Source: Sphaerisporangium perillae
GTDB taxonomy: Bacteria > Actinomycetota > Actinomycetes > Streptosporangiales > Streptosporangiaceae
DNA: 64,000 nucleotides
Reading direction: 5' to 3'
Assembly (NCBI RefSeq): GCF_023276435.1
Contig: NZ_JALLPO010000017.1
Coordinates: forward strand, 115,672-179,671
Positions 33,809 through 42,319 of the stretch are shown here, one piece after another (position 1 is the first letter of the stretch; each line of letters opens with the position of its first letter). The notes beneath the pieces are model-generated. The model saw nothing but the letters and a program-made list of their open reading frames with translations. It ran no database searches and was not told the origin of the DNA. Made by a program: the position numbers and the translations under genes.

Positions 33809-34786
33809 TCAGGCGTCGCCCTCGAAGAGGCTGGTCACCGAGCCGTCGCTGAAGACCTCGCTGATGGCGCGGGCGATCAGCGGGGCGATCGACAGGACGG
33901 TCAGCTTGTCGAACCGCTTCTCCTCGGGGATGGGGAGCGTGTTGGTGACGACCACCTCGGAGATGCGGGAGTTCTTCAGCCGGTCCACGGCGGGCTCGGA
34001 GAAGATGGCGTGGGTCGCGGCGACGATGATGTTCGTGGCGCCCTGCTCGTACAGCGCGTCGGCGGCCTTGCAGATGGAGCCACCGGTGTCGATCATGTCG
34101 TCGATCAGCACACACGTGCGGCCCCGCACCTGGCCGACGACTTCGTGGACCTTCACCTGGTTGGCGACGTCGAGGTCGCGGCGCTTGTGGATGAACGCGA
34201 CGGCGGTGCCGAGCTGGTCGGCCCAGCGCTCCGCGAGGCGCACCCGGCCGGTGTCGGGCGAGACGATCGTGGTGTTGGCGGGGTCGAGCTTGCCGCTGAG
34301 GTAGCGGTGGAGCACCGGCAGCGCGAACAGGTGGTCGACGGGCCCGTCGAAGAAGCCCTGGATCTGCGCCGTGTGCAGGTCGACCGACATCAGCCGGTCG
34401 GCGCCCGCGGTCTTGAACAGGTCGGCCATCAGCCGGGCCGTGATCGGCTCACGGCCGCGGCCCTTCTTGTCCTGGCGGGAGTAGCCGAAGAAGGGCAGGA
34501 CCACGGTGATGCGCTTGGCCGACGCCCGCTTGAGGGCGTCCACCATGATCAGCTGCTCCATGATCCACTTGTTGATCGGCTCGGTGTGGCTCTGGATGAC
34601 GAACGCGTCGCTGCCGCGCACCGACTCCAGGTACCGGGCGTAGATCTCGCCGTTGGCGAAGTCGTGGAGCTTCGTCGGGGTGATCTCGGTGCCGAGGTGC
34701 TGCGCCACCTCGGCCGCCAGCTCAGGATAGGCCCGGCCGGAGAAGAACATCAGGTGCTTCTCCCCGGTGGCCTTCTTCCCGGTCAT
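33809..34786 (-). CDS. prs: Ribose-phosphate pyrophosphokinase
   Basis: Makes PRPP from ribose 5-phosphate and ATP for nucleotide, His and Trp synthesis. From ATG 34786 (ribosome site GAGGAGG on the coding strand) it has 325 residues. DLHTAQIQGFFDGPVDHLFA and the PRPP loop VLIDDMIDTGGSI are diagnostic; PFFGYSRQDKKGRGREPITA also lies in place. It follows glmU by 98 bp, the conserved actinobacterial order. Confidence 0.97.
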   Translation of the reverse strand: MTGKKATGEKHLMFFSGRAYPELAAEVAQHLGTEITPTKLHDFANGEIYARYLESVRGSDAFVIQSHTEPINKWIMEQLIMVDALKRASAKRITVVLPFFGYSRQDKKGRGREPITARLMADLFKTAGADRLMSVDLHTAQIQGFFDGPVDHLFALPVLHRYLSGKLDPANTTIVSPDTGRVRLAERWADQLGTAVAFIHKRRDLDVANQVKVHEVVGQVRGRTCVLIDDMIDTGGSICKAADALYEQGATNIIVAATHAIFSEPAVDRLKNSRISEVVVTNTLPIPEEKRFDKLTVLSIAPLIARAISEVFSDGSVTSLFEGDA

Positions 34787-34884
34787 GACGGCCTCCTCGA
34801 CCGGCCGCTCGCCGGACGCGGCCGTGAAGGCCTCGCCGTACTGCTCGGCTCGCTCGCCGCTCTGGTTCATTTTGGCGCTCCCCG

Positions 34885-36480
34885 CTATCTTTCGCCGGCC
34901 TGTTCGGCCTGCTCGCCCTGTTCGGCCCGCTCGGGCGATGTGCCCGGCGCGCCCTTTCCGGCCCGCTCGGTGTGTACACCGGGCGTACCCTTTTCGGCCT
35001 GCCCAGACCGTGTGCCCCGCTCGCCGTTCTCGGGGTGCCCCGCGTGGCCGTCGTCCCCGGCGGTGGCTCGCAGCGCGGCCTCGGCGGAAGCGGTGCCCGC
35101 GCGCCTGCGCGCCACCCACCCTTCGATATTGCGCTGGTGCCCTCGGGCCACCGCCATCGCCCCCGGAGGTACGTCGCCGGTGATGACGGAACCCGCCGCC
35201 GTGTAGGCGCCGTCGCCGATCGTGATCGGAGCGACCAGCATGTTGTCGCTGCCGACCCGGACGTGGTCGCCGACCGTCGTGTGGTGCTTCTCGACCCCGT
35301 CGTAGTTGACGAACACGCTGGCCGCGCCGATGTTGGTGCCTTCGCCGATGGTCGCGTCGCCCACGTACGTGAGGTGGGGCACCTTGGATCCGGCGCCGAG
35401 GCGGGCGTTCTTCATCTCGACGTAGGTGCCCGCCTTGGCCTTGCTGCCGAGCACGGTGCCCGGCCGCAGGTAGGCGAACGGGCCCACCGAGGCGCCGGGG
35501 CCGATCTCGGCGCCCTCGCAGACGGCGTTGCGGACGACCGCGCCGGCGCCGACGACCGTGTCGGTGAGGGTCGACGCGGGCCCGACCTCCGCCCCGGCGG
35601 CGATGCTCGTGCGGCCGTGCAGCTGGGTGCCCGGGTGGATCACCACGTCGGGTTCGATGGTCACGCTCACGTCGGCCCAGGTGGTGGCGGGGTCGATGAC
35701 GGTGACGCCGGCGCGCATGTGGGCCTGGAGGATGCGGGTGTTGAGGACGCCGCGGGCGAAGGCGAGCTGCACCCGGTCGTTGACGCCCTCGACCTCGACG
35801 TGGTCGGCGGCGACGGACGCGCCCACCCGGTGGCCGTCCTCCCTGAGGATCGACAGCACGTCGGTGAGGTACTCCTCACCCTGGGAGTTGGCGGTGGAGA
35901 CCCGCTTGACCGCGTCGGCGAGCAGGAGCCCGTCGAAGGCGTAGACCCCGGAGTTCATCTCCTTGATCACGCGCTGCTCCGGCGAGGCGTCCTTCTCCTC
36001 GACGATCGCAAGGACGGCGCCCGTGGTGTCGCGGATGATGCGGCCGTACCCGGTCGGGTCGGGCACCTCGGCGGTGAGCACGGTGACGGCGTTGCCGTCG
36101 GCGGCATGGGTGGCGAGCAGCCGGGCGAGGGTCTCGGTGCGCAGCAGCGGCGTGTCGCCGTAGGTCACCAGGACCGTGCCACTGATCGTGCCGACCGCCT
36201 CCAGGACGGTGCGGACGGCGTGGCCGGTGCCGTTCTGCTCACTTTGGACGACCGCGCGGGCGTCGGGGCCGGTCTCGGCGAGGTGCGCCTGGACCTGCTC
36301 TCGCGCGTGGCCGATCACGACGATCAGGCGTTCGGGCTCGAGGCCCCGGGCCGCCGCGAGCATGTGGTCGACCAAGGCGCGACCGCACAGATCGTGGAGG
36401 ACTTTGGGTTTGGCGGACTTCATCCGGGTGCCCTCGCCGGCGGCGAGGACGATGACGGCTGCCGGGCGCGGCACACTCAC
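34885..36480 (-). CDS. glmU: Bifunctional UDP-GlcNAc pyrophosphorylase / GlcN-1-P acetyltransferase
   Basis: Makes UDP-GlcNAc for the cell wall. N-terminal uridylyltransferase (AAVIVLAAGEGTRMKSAKPK; SEQNGTGHAVR; GDTPLL) and C-terminal left-handed beta-helix acetyltransferase (GPFAYLRPGTVLG; NYDGVEKHHTTVGDHVRVGS). The GTG at 36480 gives the usual MSVPRPAAVIVLAAGEG start; a GTG at 36540 would add 20 residues without a clear ribosome site. The C-terminus has a charged, repetitive tail of about 70 residues (Glu/Gly/Arg/Ala-rich) beyond the catalytic domains, longer than in many relatives and probably disordered. Confidence 0.95.
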   Translation of the reverse strand: MSVPRPAAVIVLAAGEGTRMKSAKPKVLHDLCGRALVDHMLAAARGLEPERLIVVIGHAREQVQAHLAETGPDARAVVQSEQNGTGHAVRTVLEAVGTISGTVLVTYGDTPLLRTETLARLLATHAADGNAVTVLTAEVPDPTGYGRIIRDTTGAVLAIVEEKDASPEQRVIKEMNSGVYAFDGLLLADAVKRVSTANSQGEEYLTDVLSILREDGHRVGASVAADHVEVEGVNDRVQLAFARGVLNTRILQAHMRAGVTVIDPATTWADVSVTIEPDVVIHPGTQLHGRTSIAAGAEVGPASTLTDTVVGAGAVVRNAVCEGAEIGPGASVGPFAYLRPGTVLGSKAKAGTYVEMKNARLGAGSKVPHLTYVGDATIGEGTNIGAASVFVNYDGVEKHHTTVGDHVRVGSDNMLVAPITIGDGAYTAAGSVITGDVPPGAMAVARGHQRNIEGWVARRRAGTASAEAALRATAGDDGHAGHPENGERGTRSGQAEKGTPGVHTERAGKGAPGTSPERAEQGEQAEQAGER

Positions 36481-36673
36481 GGACTGAGGCTCCCTCGGCG
36501 TCGCGGCTGAGACATTGCGAGCGGGAAGGCGTACGGTCACCGCTCAGGCACCGCCCGGCCACCCACCCGACACCGTGAGAATACCCGCCGCCTCCCCGGA
36601 GGGATCCAGCCCCCTCGGGGAAGAGGGCGTCCCGAATCGGACACGGGCGGCGGCCCGCTAGTGCGAAGAGAAG

Positions 36674-36746
36674 TTCCGGCGCCTGGACTCGAACCAGGAC
36701 AACCCTGCTCCAAAGGCAGGTGGGCTGCCAATTACCCCACGCCGGA
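36674..36746 (-). tRNA. tRNA-Gln (TTG anticodon)
   Basis: A complete cloverleaf of 73 nt on the minus strand. The acceptor stem is TCCGGCG/CGCCGGA, the anticodon stem-loop is CCTGC-CTTTGGA-GCAGG (anticodon TTG, reading CAA) and the T arm is CTGG-TTCGAGT-CCAG. No encoded CCA. It sits just upstream of glmU, as in other actinomycetes. Confidence 0.95.
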
Positions 36747-37066
36747 CCGATGAGAGACCTTCCTCAACCGCGGTGACAAGAATACCCACGAGAGCCCCTT
36801 GCCGCTCACCGCATTTCCTGCCGCCGCATGGGCGGCCCGCGGCGCCGTCACGCACGCCTGGCATGTCGTGGCCGACCTTTTGGCCCCTTCGACCGCGTCG
36901 CTTTAGCAGATATGGGCATGTAAGCGCAAGACGCGGACCTGCCACCGGTTCGCTGTCGAAGCTTCATCTTCCCCACATTACGGCTTAGGGATTCCTAACT
37001 TACGATGGCGTAGGTTACGGTTACGTAGCTACAGCCACACTCCGTACGAATCACGTGAGGTAGCCC
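36747..37066. promoter_or_regulatory. 320-bp divergent region upstream of tRNA-Gln and desaturase
   Basis: No gene is seen. It holds the promoters of the tRNA-Gln gene (leftward) and of the desaturase (rightward). TTAGGGATTCCTAA (36985-36998; 5-bp arms) is a small palindrome, followed by TACG/CGTA repeats running up to the desaturase start. These may bind a regulator such as the TetR protein encoded just downstream of the desaturase. Confidence 0.45.
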
Positions 37067-38011
37067 ATGACAGTCGTCGCCGACCGTACGACTCCGCCGC
37101 CGCCGCCGCGGCCGGACCTCGAACCGGAACCCAAGAGCAACTTCGAACGCGTCCTTCTCGTCATCTTCGTGGCGGTCCCGTTCCTGGCGGTCATCACGGC
37201 CGTTCCCATGGCCTGGGGGCACTTCCTCGGCTGGAGCGACGTCGTCATCACGGCCGTCTTCTACGTGTTCACCGGGCTCGGCGTCACCGTCGGCCTCCAC
37301 CGGTACTTCACGCACGGATCCTTCAAGGCGAACCGGCCGCTCAAGATCGTGCTCGCCATCGCCGGCAGCATGTCGCTGGAGATGGGCGTCATCGACTGGG
37401 TGGCCACCCACCGCCGCCACCACAAGTACTCCGACAAGGAGGGCGACCCGCACTCGCCGTGGCGCTTCGGCAACGACTGGAAGGCGCTGACCAAGGGCCT
37501 GCTGTTCGCCCACATGGGCTGGATGTTCTCCTCCGAGCGCACCAACCGCGAGCGCTTCGCGAAGGACCTCATCAACGACAAGGACGTCTACCGCATCCAC
37601 CTGGCGTTCCCCTGGCTGGTCTTCGCCTCGCTGGCGCTTCCCGCCGTCATCGGCGGCCTGGTGACCTGGTCGTTCACCGGCGCGCTCACCGCCTTCTTCT
37701 GGGGCAGCCTGGTCCGCATCGCCCTGCTCCACCACGTCACCTGGTCGATCAACTCGGTCTGCCACGTCTTCGGTGACGAGACCTTCGAGGTCCGCGACAA
37801 GTCCCGCAACGTGTGGTGGCTCGCCATCCCGTCCTTCGGCGAGTCGTGGCACAACCTTCACCACAGCGACCCGACCTCCGCCCGTCACGGCGCACTCAAG
37901 GGACAGATCGACCCGAGCGCCCGCGTGATCCGCTGGTTCGAGCAGGCCGGTTGGGCGACCGACGTCAGGTGGCCGACCCCTGATCGTCTGGCGGCGAAGC
38001 GGCTTGGCTGA
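37067..38011 (+). CDS. Acyl-CoA / fatty acid desaturase
   Basis: A membrane di-iron desaturase of 314 residues, most like delta-9 acyl-CoA desaturases. All three histidine boxes are present: HRYFTH (78-83), HRRHH (115-119) and HNLHH (about 262-266). Four helices in two pairs surround them. It would introduce a double bond in membrane acyl chains and adjust fluidity. A TetR gene follows after a terminator hairpin. Confidence 0.93.
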   Translation: MTVVADRTTPPPPPRPDLEPEPKSNFERVLLVIFVAVPFLAVITAVPMAWGHFLGWSDVVITAVFYVFTGLGVTVGLHRYFTHGSFKANRPLKIVLAIAGSMSLEMGVIDWVATHRRHHKYSDKEGDPHSPWRFGNDWKALTKGLLFAHMGWMFSSERTNRERFAKDLINDKDVYRIHLAFPWLVFASLALPAVIGGLVTWSFTGALTAFFWGSLVRIALLHHVTWSINSVCHVFGDETFEVRDKSRNVWWLAIPSFGESWHNLHHSDPTSARHGALKGQIDPSARVIRWFEQAGWATDVRWPTPDRLAAKRLG

Positions 38012-38024
38012 TCCAGCCCCCGTG

Positions 38025-38048
38025 TCGGGCCGCCAGACGGCGGCCCGA
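38025..38048 (+). terminator. Desaturase terminator hairpin
   Basis: TCGGGCCGCC-AGAC-GGCGGCCCGA: a perfect 10-bp stem with a 4-nt loop, 14 bp after the desaturase stop. Confidence 0.8.
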
Positions 38049-38141
38049 ATCCTTGTCCCGGCCCAATCCAACCCCCAGAAAACCGCTATAGCTCGTCAAA
38101 CCAGGGCATTGGCGGTTGCCGGACCCGCCGGGCCAGCCATT

Positions 38142-39206
38142 ATGGAACCCATGACCGAACCCCGCTCGCGCGTGCGCATGACTGGTAAGGAGCGCAGGGA
38201 GCAACTGATCCGCGTCAGCCGCACTCTGTTCGCCGAAAAAGGGTTCGACGGCACCTCCATAGAAGAGATCGCCGCCAGCGCCAAGGTCTCCAAGCCCGTC
38301 GTCTACGAGCACTTCGGCGGCAAGGAGGGCATCTACGCCGTCGTCGTCGACCGTGAGATGCAGCGGCTGCTCAGCCTGGTCGCCGTCGCGCTCAACGCCG
38401 GCCACCCGAGGATCCGGCTGGAACGTGCCGCGCTCGCACTACTGCAGTACGTCGAGGAGTCCAGCGAGGGCTTCCGCATCCTGGTGCGCGACTCGCACGC
38501 GGCCTCGGGCACCGGCACGTTCGCGAGCCTCATCAGCGACATCGCCAGCCAGGTCGAGGACGTGCTCGCCGACCAGTTCGCCGACCGCGGGTACGCCCCG
38601 ACGCTCGCCCCCATGTACGCCCAGATGCTCGTCGGCATGGTCGCCCTCACCGGCCAGTGGTGGCTGGACGCGCGCCAGCCCAGCCGCGAGGAGGTCGCCT
38701 CCCATCTGGTCAACCTCGCTTGGAACGGCCTGACCGGCCTGGAGCCGCGCCCCGGCCTCACCGCCCTCTCCACCCGCGGCCTGCCCGCCGCGCCGCCGGC
38801 CGTCGAGCTGCGCGGCATCGCCAGGCCCAGCGAGAAGGAGCTCAAGGAGCAGGAGAAGATCCGGGCCCGCGAACTGCGCGAGCAGGAGAAGATCCGGGCC
38901 CGCGAGTTGCGCGAGCAGGAGAAGCTGCGCCGCGAGGAGGAGAAGCTCCTCGCCCGCGAGCAGCGCGAGCGCGAGAAGCTCCGCGCGCAGGAGGCCAAGC
39001 TGGCCGAGCAGCAGGCCAGGCAGTCCGAGAGGGAGGCCGCCCGGCGGGCCAAGCTCGCCGCGGAACGCGCGGAACACGTTGAGCGGGTCGAACGGGTCGA
39101 ATTGGTGGAGCGCGTGCCGCTGATAGATCGCGGTGAGCGGGCGGAGTTACTGCAGGGGCCGGAGGTCCACGCGACCGACCCACCCCCATCGCGCGGAGTG
39201 AAGTAA
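38142..39206 (+). CDS. TetR-family regulator with long coiled-coil tail
   Basis: The N-terminal half (about residues 1-205) is an ordinary TetR protein: HTH in SIEEIAASAKVSKPVVYEHF and ligand domain after it. Beyond residue 205 there is an unusual tail of about 150 residues, very rich in Glu, Arg, Lys, Gln and Ala, with an 11-residue repeat (EKIRARELREQ) and heptad spacing, almost certainly a coiled coil. Total 354 residues, against about 200 for the family. ATG at 38151 (MTEPRSRVRM) is an equally possible start. The gene next to a desaturase suggests a lipid-responsive regulator. Confidence 0.88.
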   Translation: MEPMTEPRSRVRMTGKERREQLIRVSRTLFAEKGFDGTSIEEIAASAKVSKPVVYEHFGGKEGIYAVVVDREMQRLLSLVAVALNAGHPRIRLERAALALLQYVEESSEGFRILVRDSHAASGTGTFASLISDIASQVEDVLADQFADRGYAPTLAPMYAQMLVGMVALTGQWWLDARQPSREEVASHLVNLAWNGLTGLEPRPGLTALSTRGLPAAPPAVELRGIARPSEKELKEQEKIRARELREQEKIRARELREQEKLRREEEKLLAREQREREKLRAQEAKLAEQQARQSEREAARRAKLAAERAEHVERVERVELVERVPLIDRGERAELLQGPEVHATDPPPSRGVK

Positions 39207-39224
39207 AAGCGTCGTTGCTGAAAA

Positions 39225-39246
39225 GTTAACGTGCCGTTCAACCAAG
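39225..39246 (+). promoter_or_regulatory. Candidate PHO box upstream of ppk
   Basis: Two direct 11-bp units, GTTAACGTGCC and GTTCAACCAAG, stand head to tail. Streptomyces PhoP binds direct repeats of 11 bp whose conserved heptamer is GTTCACC; the matches are 5/7 and 6/7. The site ends 17 bp before the ppk ATG. ppk is under PhoP control in streptomycetes, so the site makes sense. Confidence 0.55.
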
Positions 39247-39263
39247 TAGGGCATTTTGGACAT

Positions 39264-41357
39264 ATGTCCGCTGAGATCGTGCCGCCGACCCCTGAAGGAC
39301 ACGACGAGCCCCTCCTTCCCCAGGACCGCTTCCTCAACCGCGAGGAGAGCTGGCTCCACTTCAACGAACGGGTGCTGGAGCTCGCCGAGGACGCCTCCGT
39401 TCCGCTGCTGGAACGGGTGCGGTTCCTCGCGATCTTCGCCAGCAACCTCGACGAGTTCTTCCGCGTCAGAGTCGCGGGCCTCAAACGCCGGATGGCGACC
39501 GGCCTGCTGCTCCGCACCAAGAGCGGGCTGAAGCCTCGCGAGGAGCTGGCCAGGATCGCGGCGATCGCCGACGATCTCGCGCAGCGCCACGCCGCCGCGT
39601 ACCACAAACAGGTCTGCCCCCAGCTGGCGAGTGTGGGGATCGAGGTGGTGCGCTGGGACGATCTCGACAGGGACGAGCGCACGGCCATGCGCAAGCTGTT
39701 CCGGGAGCGGGTCCGGCCGGTGCTCACCCCGCTCGCCGTGGACCCCGCGCACCCCTTCCCCTACATCTCTGGCCTCTCGCTCAACCTGGCGGTCACCGTC
39801 CGCAATCCGAGCACGGGCCACACCGTCTTCGCGCGGGTCAAGGTCCCGTCGCAGCTCCCACGCTTCGTCGCCGCGTCCAAGGACCGGTTCGTCCCCCTCG
39901 AGGACGTCATCTCCGCCCATCTCGGCCAGCTGTTCAAGGGCATGGAGATCGTCGAGCACCATGTCTTCCGGGTCACCCGCAACGAGGACCTCGACGTCGA
40001 CGAGGACGTCACCGAGAACCTCATGCAGGCCCTGGAGAAGGAACTGCTGATGCGGCGCTTCGGGCCTCCCGTGCGGCTGGAGGTCGAGGACACGATCAGC
40101 CCGGCGGTCCTGGACCTCCTCGTCGACGAGCTGGACGTGGCCGACCACGAGATCTACCGGCTGCCCGGCCCGCTCGACCTGACCGGGCTGCACGCGATCG
40201 CCGACCTGGACCGGGGCGAGCTGAGCTTCCCGCCGTTCGTGCCGGCCGAGGCCGTCCACGCCGAGGACGACATCTTCTCGGTCCTGCGGGAGCGGGACAT
40301 CCTGGTCCACCACCCGTACGACTCGTTCTCGACCAGCGTGCAGCGGTTCATCGAGCAGGCGGCGGCCGACCCGAACGTGCTGGCCATCAAGCAGACGCTC
40401 TACCGCACGAGCGGCGACTCGCCGATCGTCGACGCGCTGATCGACGCCGCCGAGGCGGGCAAGCAGGTCGTCGTCGTGGTGGAGATCAAGGCGAGGTTCG
40501 ACGAGCACGCCAACATCACCTGGGCGCGCAAGCTCGAACGGGCCGGCTGCCACGTCGTCTACGGCGTCCTCGGCCTGAAGACCCACGCCAAGCTGGCCCT
40601 GGTCGTGCGGCAGGAGCCGTCGGGCGAGCTGCGGCAGTACTGCCACATCGGCACCGGCAACTACAACCCCAAGACCGCCCGGCAGTACGAGGACTTCGGC
40701 CTGCTCACGGCCGACCCGATGGTGGGCGAGGACCTCACCGACCTGTTCATCCACCTGACCGGCTACTCCTACCACTCGGCCTACCGGCGGCTGCTCGTGG
40801 CCCCGCACTCGATGCGGGCCGGGCTGCTGGCCAGGATCGACCGGGAGATCGCCCATCACGCCGCCGGCCGCCCCGCGCGCATCCGGATCAAGACGAACTC
40901 CCTGGTGGACGAGCCGACCATCGACGCGCTTTACCGGGCGTCGCAGGCAGGTGTCCCCGTGGACCTCGTCGTGCGCGGCGTCTGCACCCTCCGGCCGGGC
41001 ATTCCGGGTTTGTCGGAGAACATCAGGGTCAGGAGCATCCTCGGACGCTTCCTGGAGCACTCGCGCATCTACGAGTTCGGCGGCGGGCGGCGCCCGGAGA
41101 TCTGGATCGGCAGCGCCGACCTGATGCGCCGCAACCTGGAGCGCCGCGTGGAGTCGCTGGTGAAGGTCAACAGCGCGCAGCACCGCGCGTACCTCTCCGA
41201 GCTGCTCGACCTTTCCATGGCCGACACCACCGGCTCCTGGTGGCTCAACGGCGACGGCACCTGGGTTCGCCACCATCGCGACGACAACGGCGAGCCGCTC
41301 CTGGACCTACAGTCCCGCCTGGTCGCGACCCGGCGGTGGAGGACCATCGATGACTGA
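39264..41357 (+). CDS. ppk: Polyphosphate kinase 1
   Basis: Polymerises the gamma-phosphate of ATP into polyphosphate. From ATG 39264 it has 697 residues with the N, H, C1 and C2 domains. The phosphorylated histidine is in [10 protein letters not shown] (H441, equivalent to E. coli H435), and [14 protein letters not shown] (H461) holds the second essential histidine. [20 protein letters not shown] marks the N-terminal domain. An upstream in-frame GTG at 39231 lies within the likely PHO box, so it was not chosen. Its end overlaps the MutT1-like gene by 8 bp. Confidence 0.95.
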   Translation: MSAEIVPPTPEGHDEPLLPQDRFLNREESWLHFNERVLELAEDASVPLLERVRFLAIFASNLDEFFRVRVAGLKRRMATGLLLRTKSGLKPREELARIAAIADDLAQRHAAAYHKQVCPQLASVGIEVVRWDDLDRDERTAMRKLFRERVRPVLTPLAVDPAHPFPYISGLSLNLAVTVRNPSTGHTVFARVKVPSQLPRFVAASKDRFVPLEDVISAHLGQLFKGMEIVEHHVFRVTRNEDLDVDEDVTENLMQALEKELLMRRFGPPVRLEVEDTISPAVLDLLVDELDVADHEIYRLPGPLDLTGLHAIADLDRGELSFPPFVPAEAVHAEDDIFSVLRERDILVHHPYDSFSTSVQRFIEQAAADPNVLAIKQTLYRTSGDSPIVDALIDAAEAGKQVVVVVEIKARFDEHANITWARKLERAGCHVVYGVLGLKTHAKLALVVRQEPSGELRQYCHIGTGNYNPKTARQYEDFGLLTADPMVGEDLTDLFIHLTGYSYHSAYRRLLVAPHSMRAGLLARIDREIAHHAAGRPARIRIKTNSLVDEPTIDALYRASQAGVPVDLVVRGVCTLRPGIPGLSENIRVRSILGRFLEHSRIYEFGGGRRPEIWIGSADLMRRNLERRVESLVKVNSAQHRAYLSELLDLSMADTTGSWWLNGDGTWVRHHRDDNGEPLLDLQSRLVATRRWRTIDD

Positions 41358-42243
41358 CGACGCCGCACGCCGCAACGACCTCATCCGCGCCGGCGGCGCG
41401 GTCGTCTGGCGAGGCGACGCACGCGACCCCGAGGTCGCCGTGGTCCACCGCCCGAAGTACGACGACTGGTCCTTCCCGAAGGGCAAGCTGAAGCCGGGCG
41501 AGCACCCCGTCACCGGCGCCCTGCGGGAGGTGGCCGAGGAGACCGGGCTGAGCGTCACGCTCGGCCGCCGCCTTCCCACCGCCCGGTACACGAAGGGCGG
41601 CCGGCCGAAGCGCGTCGACTACTGGGCGGCGCGGGTCATCAAGGAGGTGGCCCCGGAGCCCTCCGACGAGGTGGACCGTCTCGAGTGGCTGCCGGTGCCC
41701 GAGGCGCGTGACCGGCTCACCTACGGATGGGACACCCGGCTGCTCACCGCGCTGAATAAGGCGCCGCTGGACACCACGCCGCTGGTGATGGTCAGGCACG
41801 CGTACGCGGGCACGCGCCAGGACTGGCACGGCGACGACGACCTGCGCCCCCTCGACGACCAGGGCGAGGCGCAGGCCGGCACCATCTGCGACATCCTGTA
41901 CGGCTACCGTCCGGCGTCGCTGCTCAGCTCGCCGAGCCGGCGGTGCGTGCAGAGCCTCCTGCCGTACGCCGCCCGGCAGGCGCTGCCGATCCGCACCGAG
42001 CCCCCGCTGAGCGAGACCCACTACGACGGCTCCGTCTCACTGGCGCTCACCCTGTCCCTGCTGGACGAGGGGGTGCCCGCGGCGGTCTGCAGCCACGGCA
42101 AGGTGCTCCCCGAGCTGATCTCCGGCCTCTGCGAGCGCCGCTACGACGGCCCCGCGCGGGACGTCCACCTGCGCAAGGGGGCGCTCGCGGTGCTGCACCA
42201 CACCGGCGGGCGGGTCACCGCCATCGACCGCTACCTCACCTGA
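41350..42243 (+). CDS. Nudix hydrolase with histidine-phosphatase domain (MutT1-like)
   Basis: A 297-residue two-domain protein resembling mycobacterial MutT1. The Nudix box [22 protein letters not shown] (read as two parts, GKLKPGEHP and REVAEETG) is at about residues 43-64; the C-terminal histidine-phosphatase domain begins [10 protein letters not shown] (about 141), with [10 protein letters not shown] and [10 protein letters not shown]. MutT1 cleans 8-oxo-dGTP and diadenosine polyphosphates. Coupled to ppk, as in mycobacteria, suggesting linked phosphate metabolism. Confidence 0.9.
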   Translation: MTDDAARRNDLIRAGGAVVWRGDARDPEVAVVHRPKYDDWSFPKGKLKPGEHPVTGALREVAEETGLSVTLGRRLPTARYTKGGRPKRVDYWAARVIKEVAPEPSDEVDRLEWLPVPEARDRLTYGWDTRLLTALNKAPLDTTPLVMVRHAYAGTRQDWHGDDDLRPLDDQGEAQAGTICDILYGYRPASLLSSPSRRCVQSLLPYAARQALPIRTEPPLSETHYDGSVSLALTLSLLDEGVPAAVCSHGKVLPELISGLCERRYDGPARDVHLRKGALAVLHHTGGRVTAIDRYLT

Positions 42244-42255
42244 CTTCGGCGCCGC

Positions 42256-42319
42256 CCGGCGGTTCAGGAACCCGCCGTGACCTCGACGGCCGGCGGTTCA
42301 GGAAGCGGCCGTGACCTCG
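42256..42319. repeat. 34-bp tandem duplication at the CHAD gene's 3' end
   Basis: CCGGCGGTTCAGGAA...CCGTGACCTCG occurs at 42256-42285 and 42290-42319, 34 bp apart. The second copy encodes the last codons and stop of the CYTH-CHAD gene; the first is a non-coding duplicate that would also encode a TGA. Confidence 0.7.

Noticed and set aside
33738..34115. Extension of the MFS frame into the prs gene
   Set aside because: The residues no longer resemble a transporter and prs is certain on this strand in another frame.
39231..39263. GTG at 39231 as the ppk start
   Set aside because: It lies within the likely PHO box and has no ribosome site; ATG 39264 gives the family-like length.
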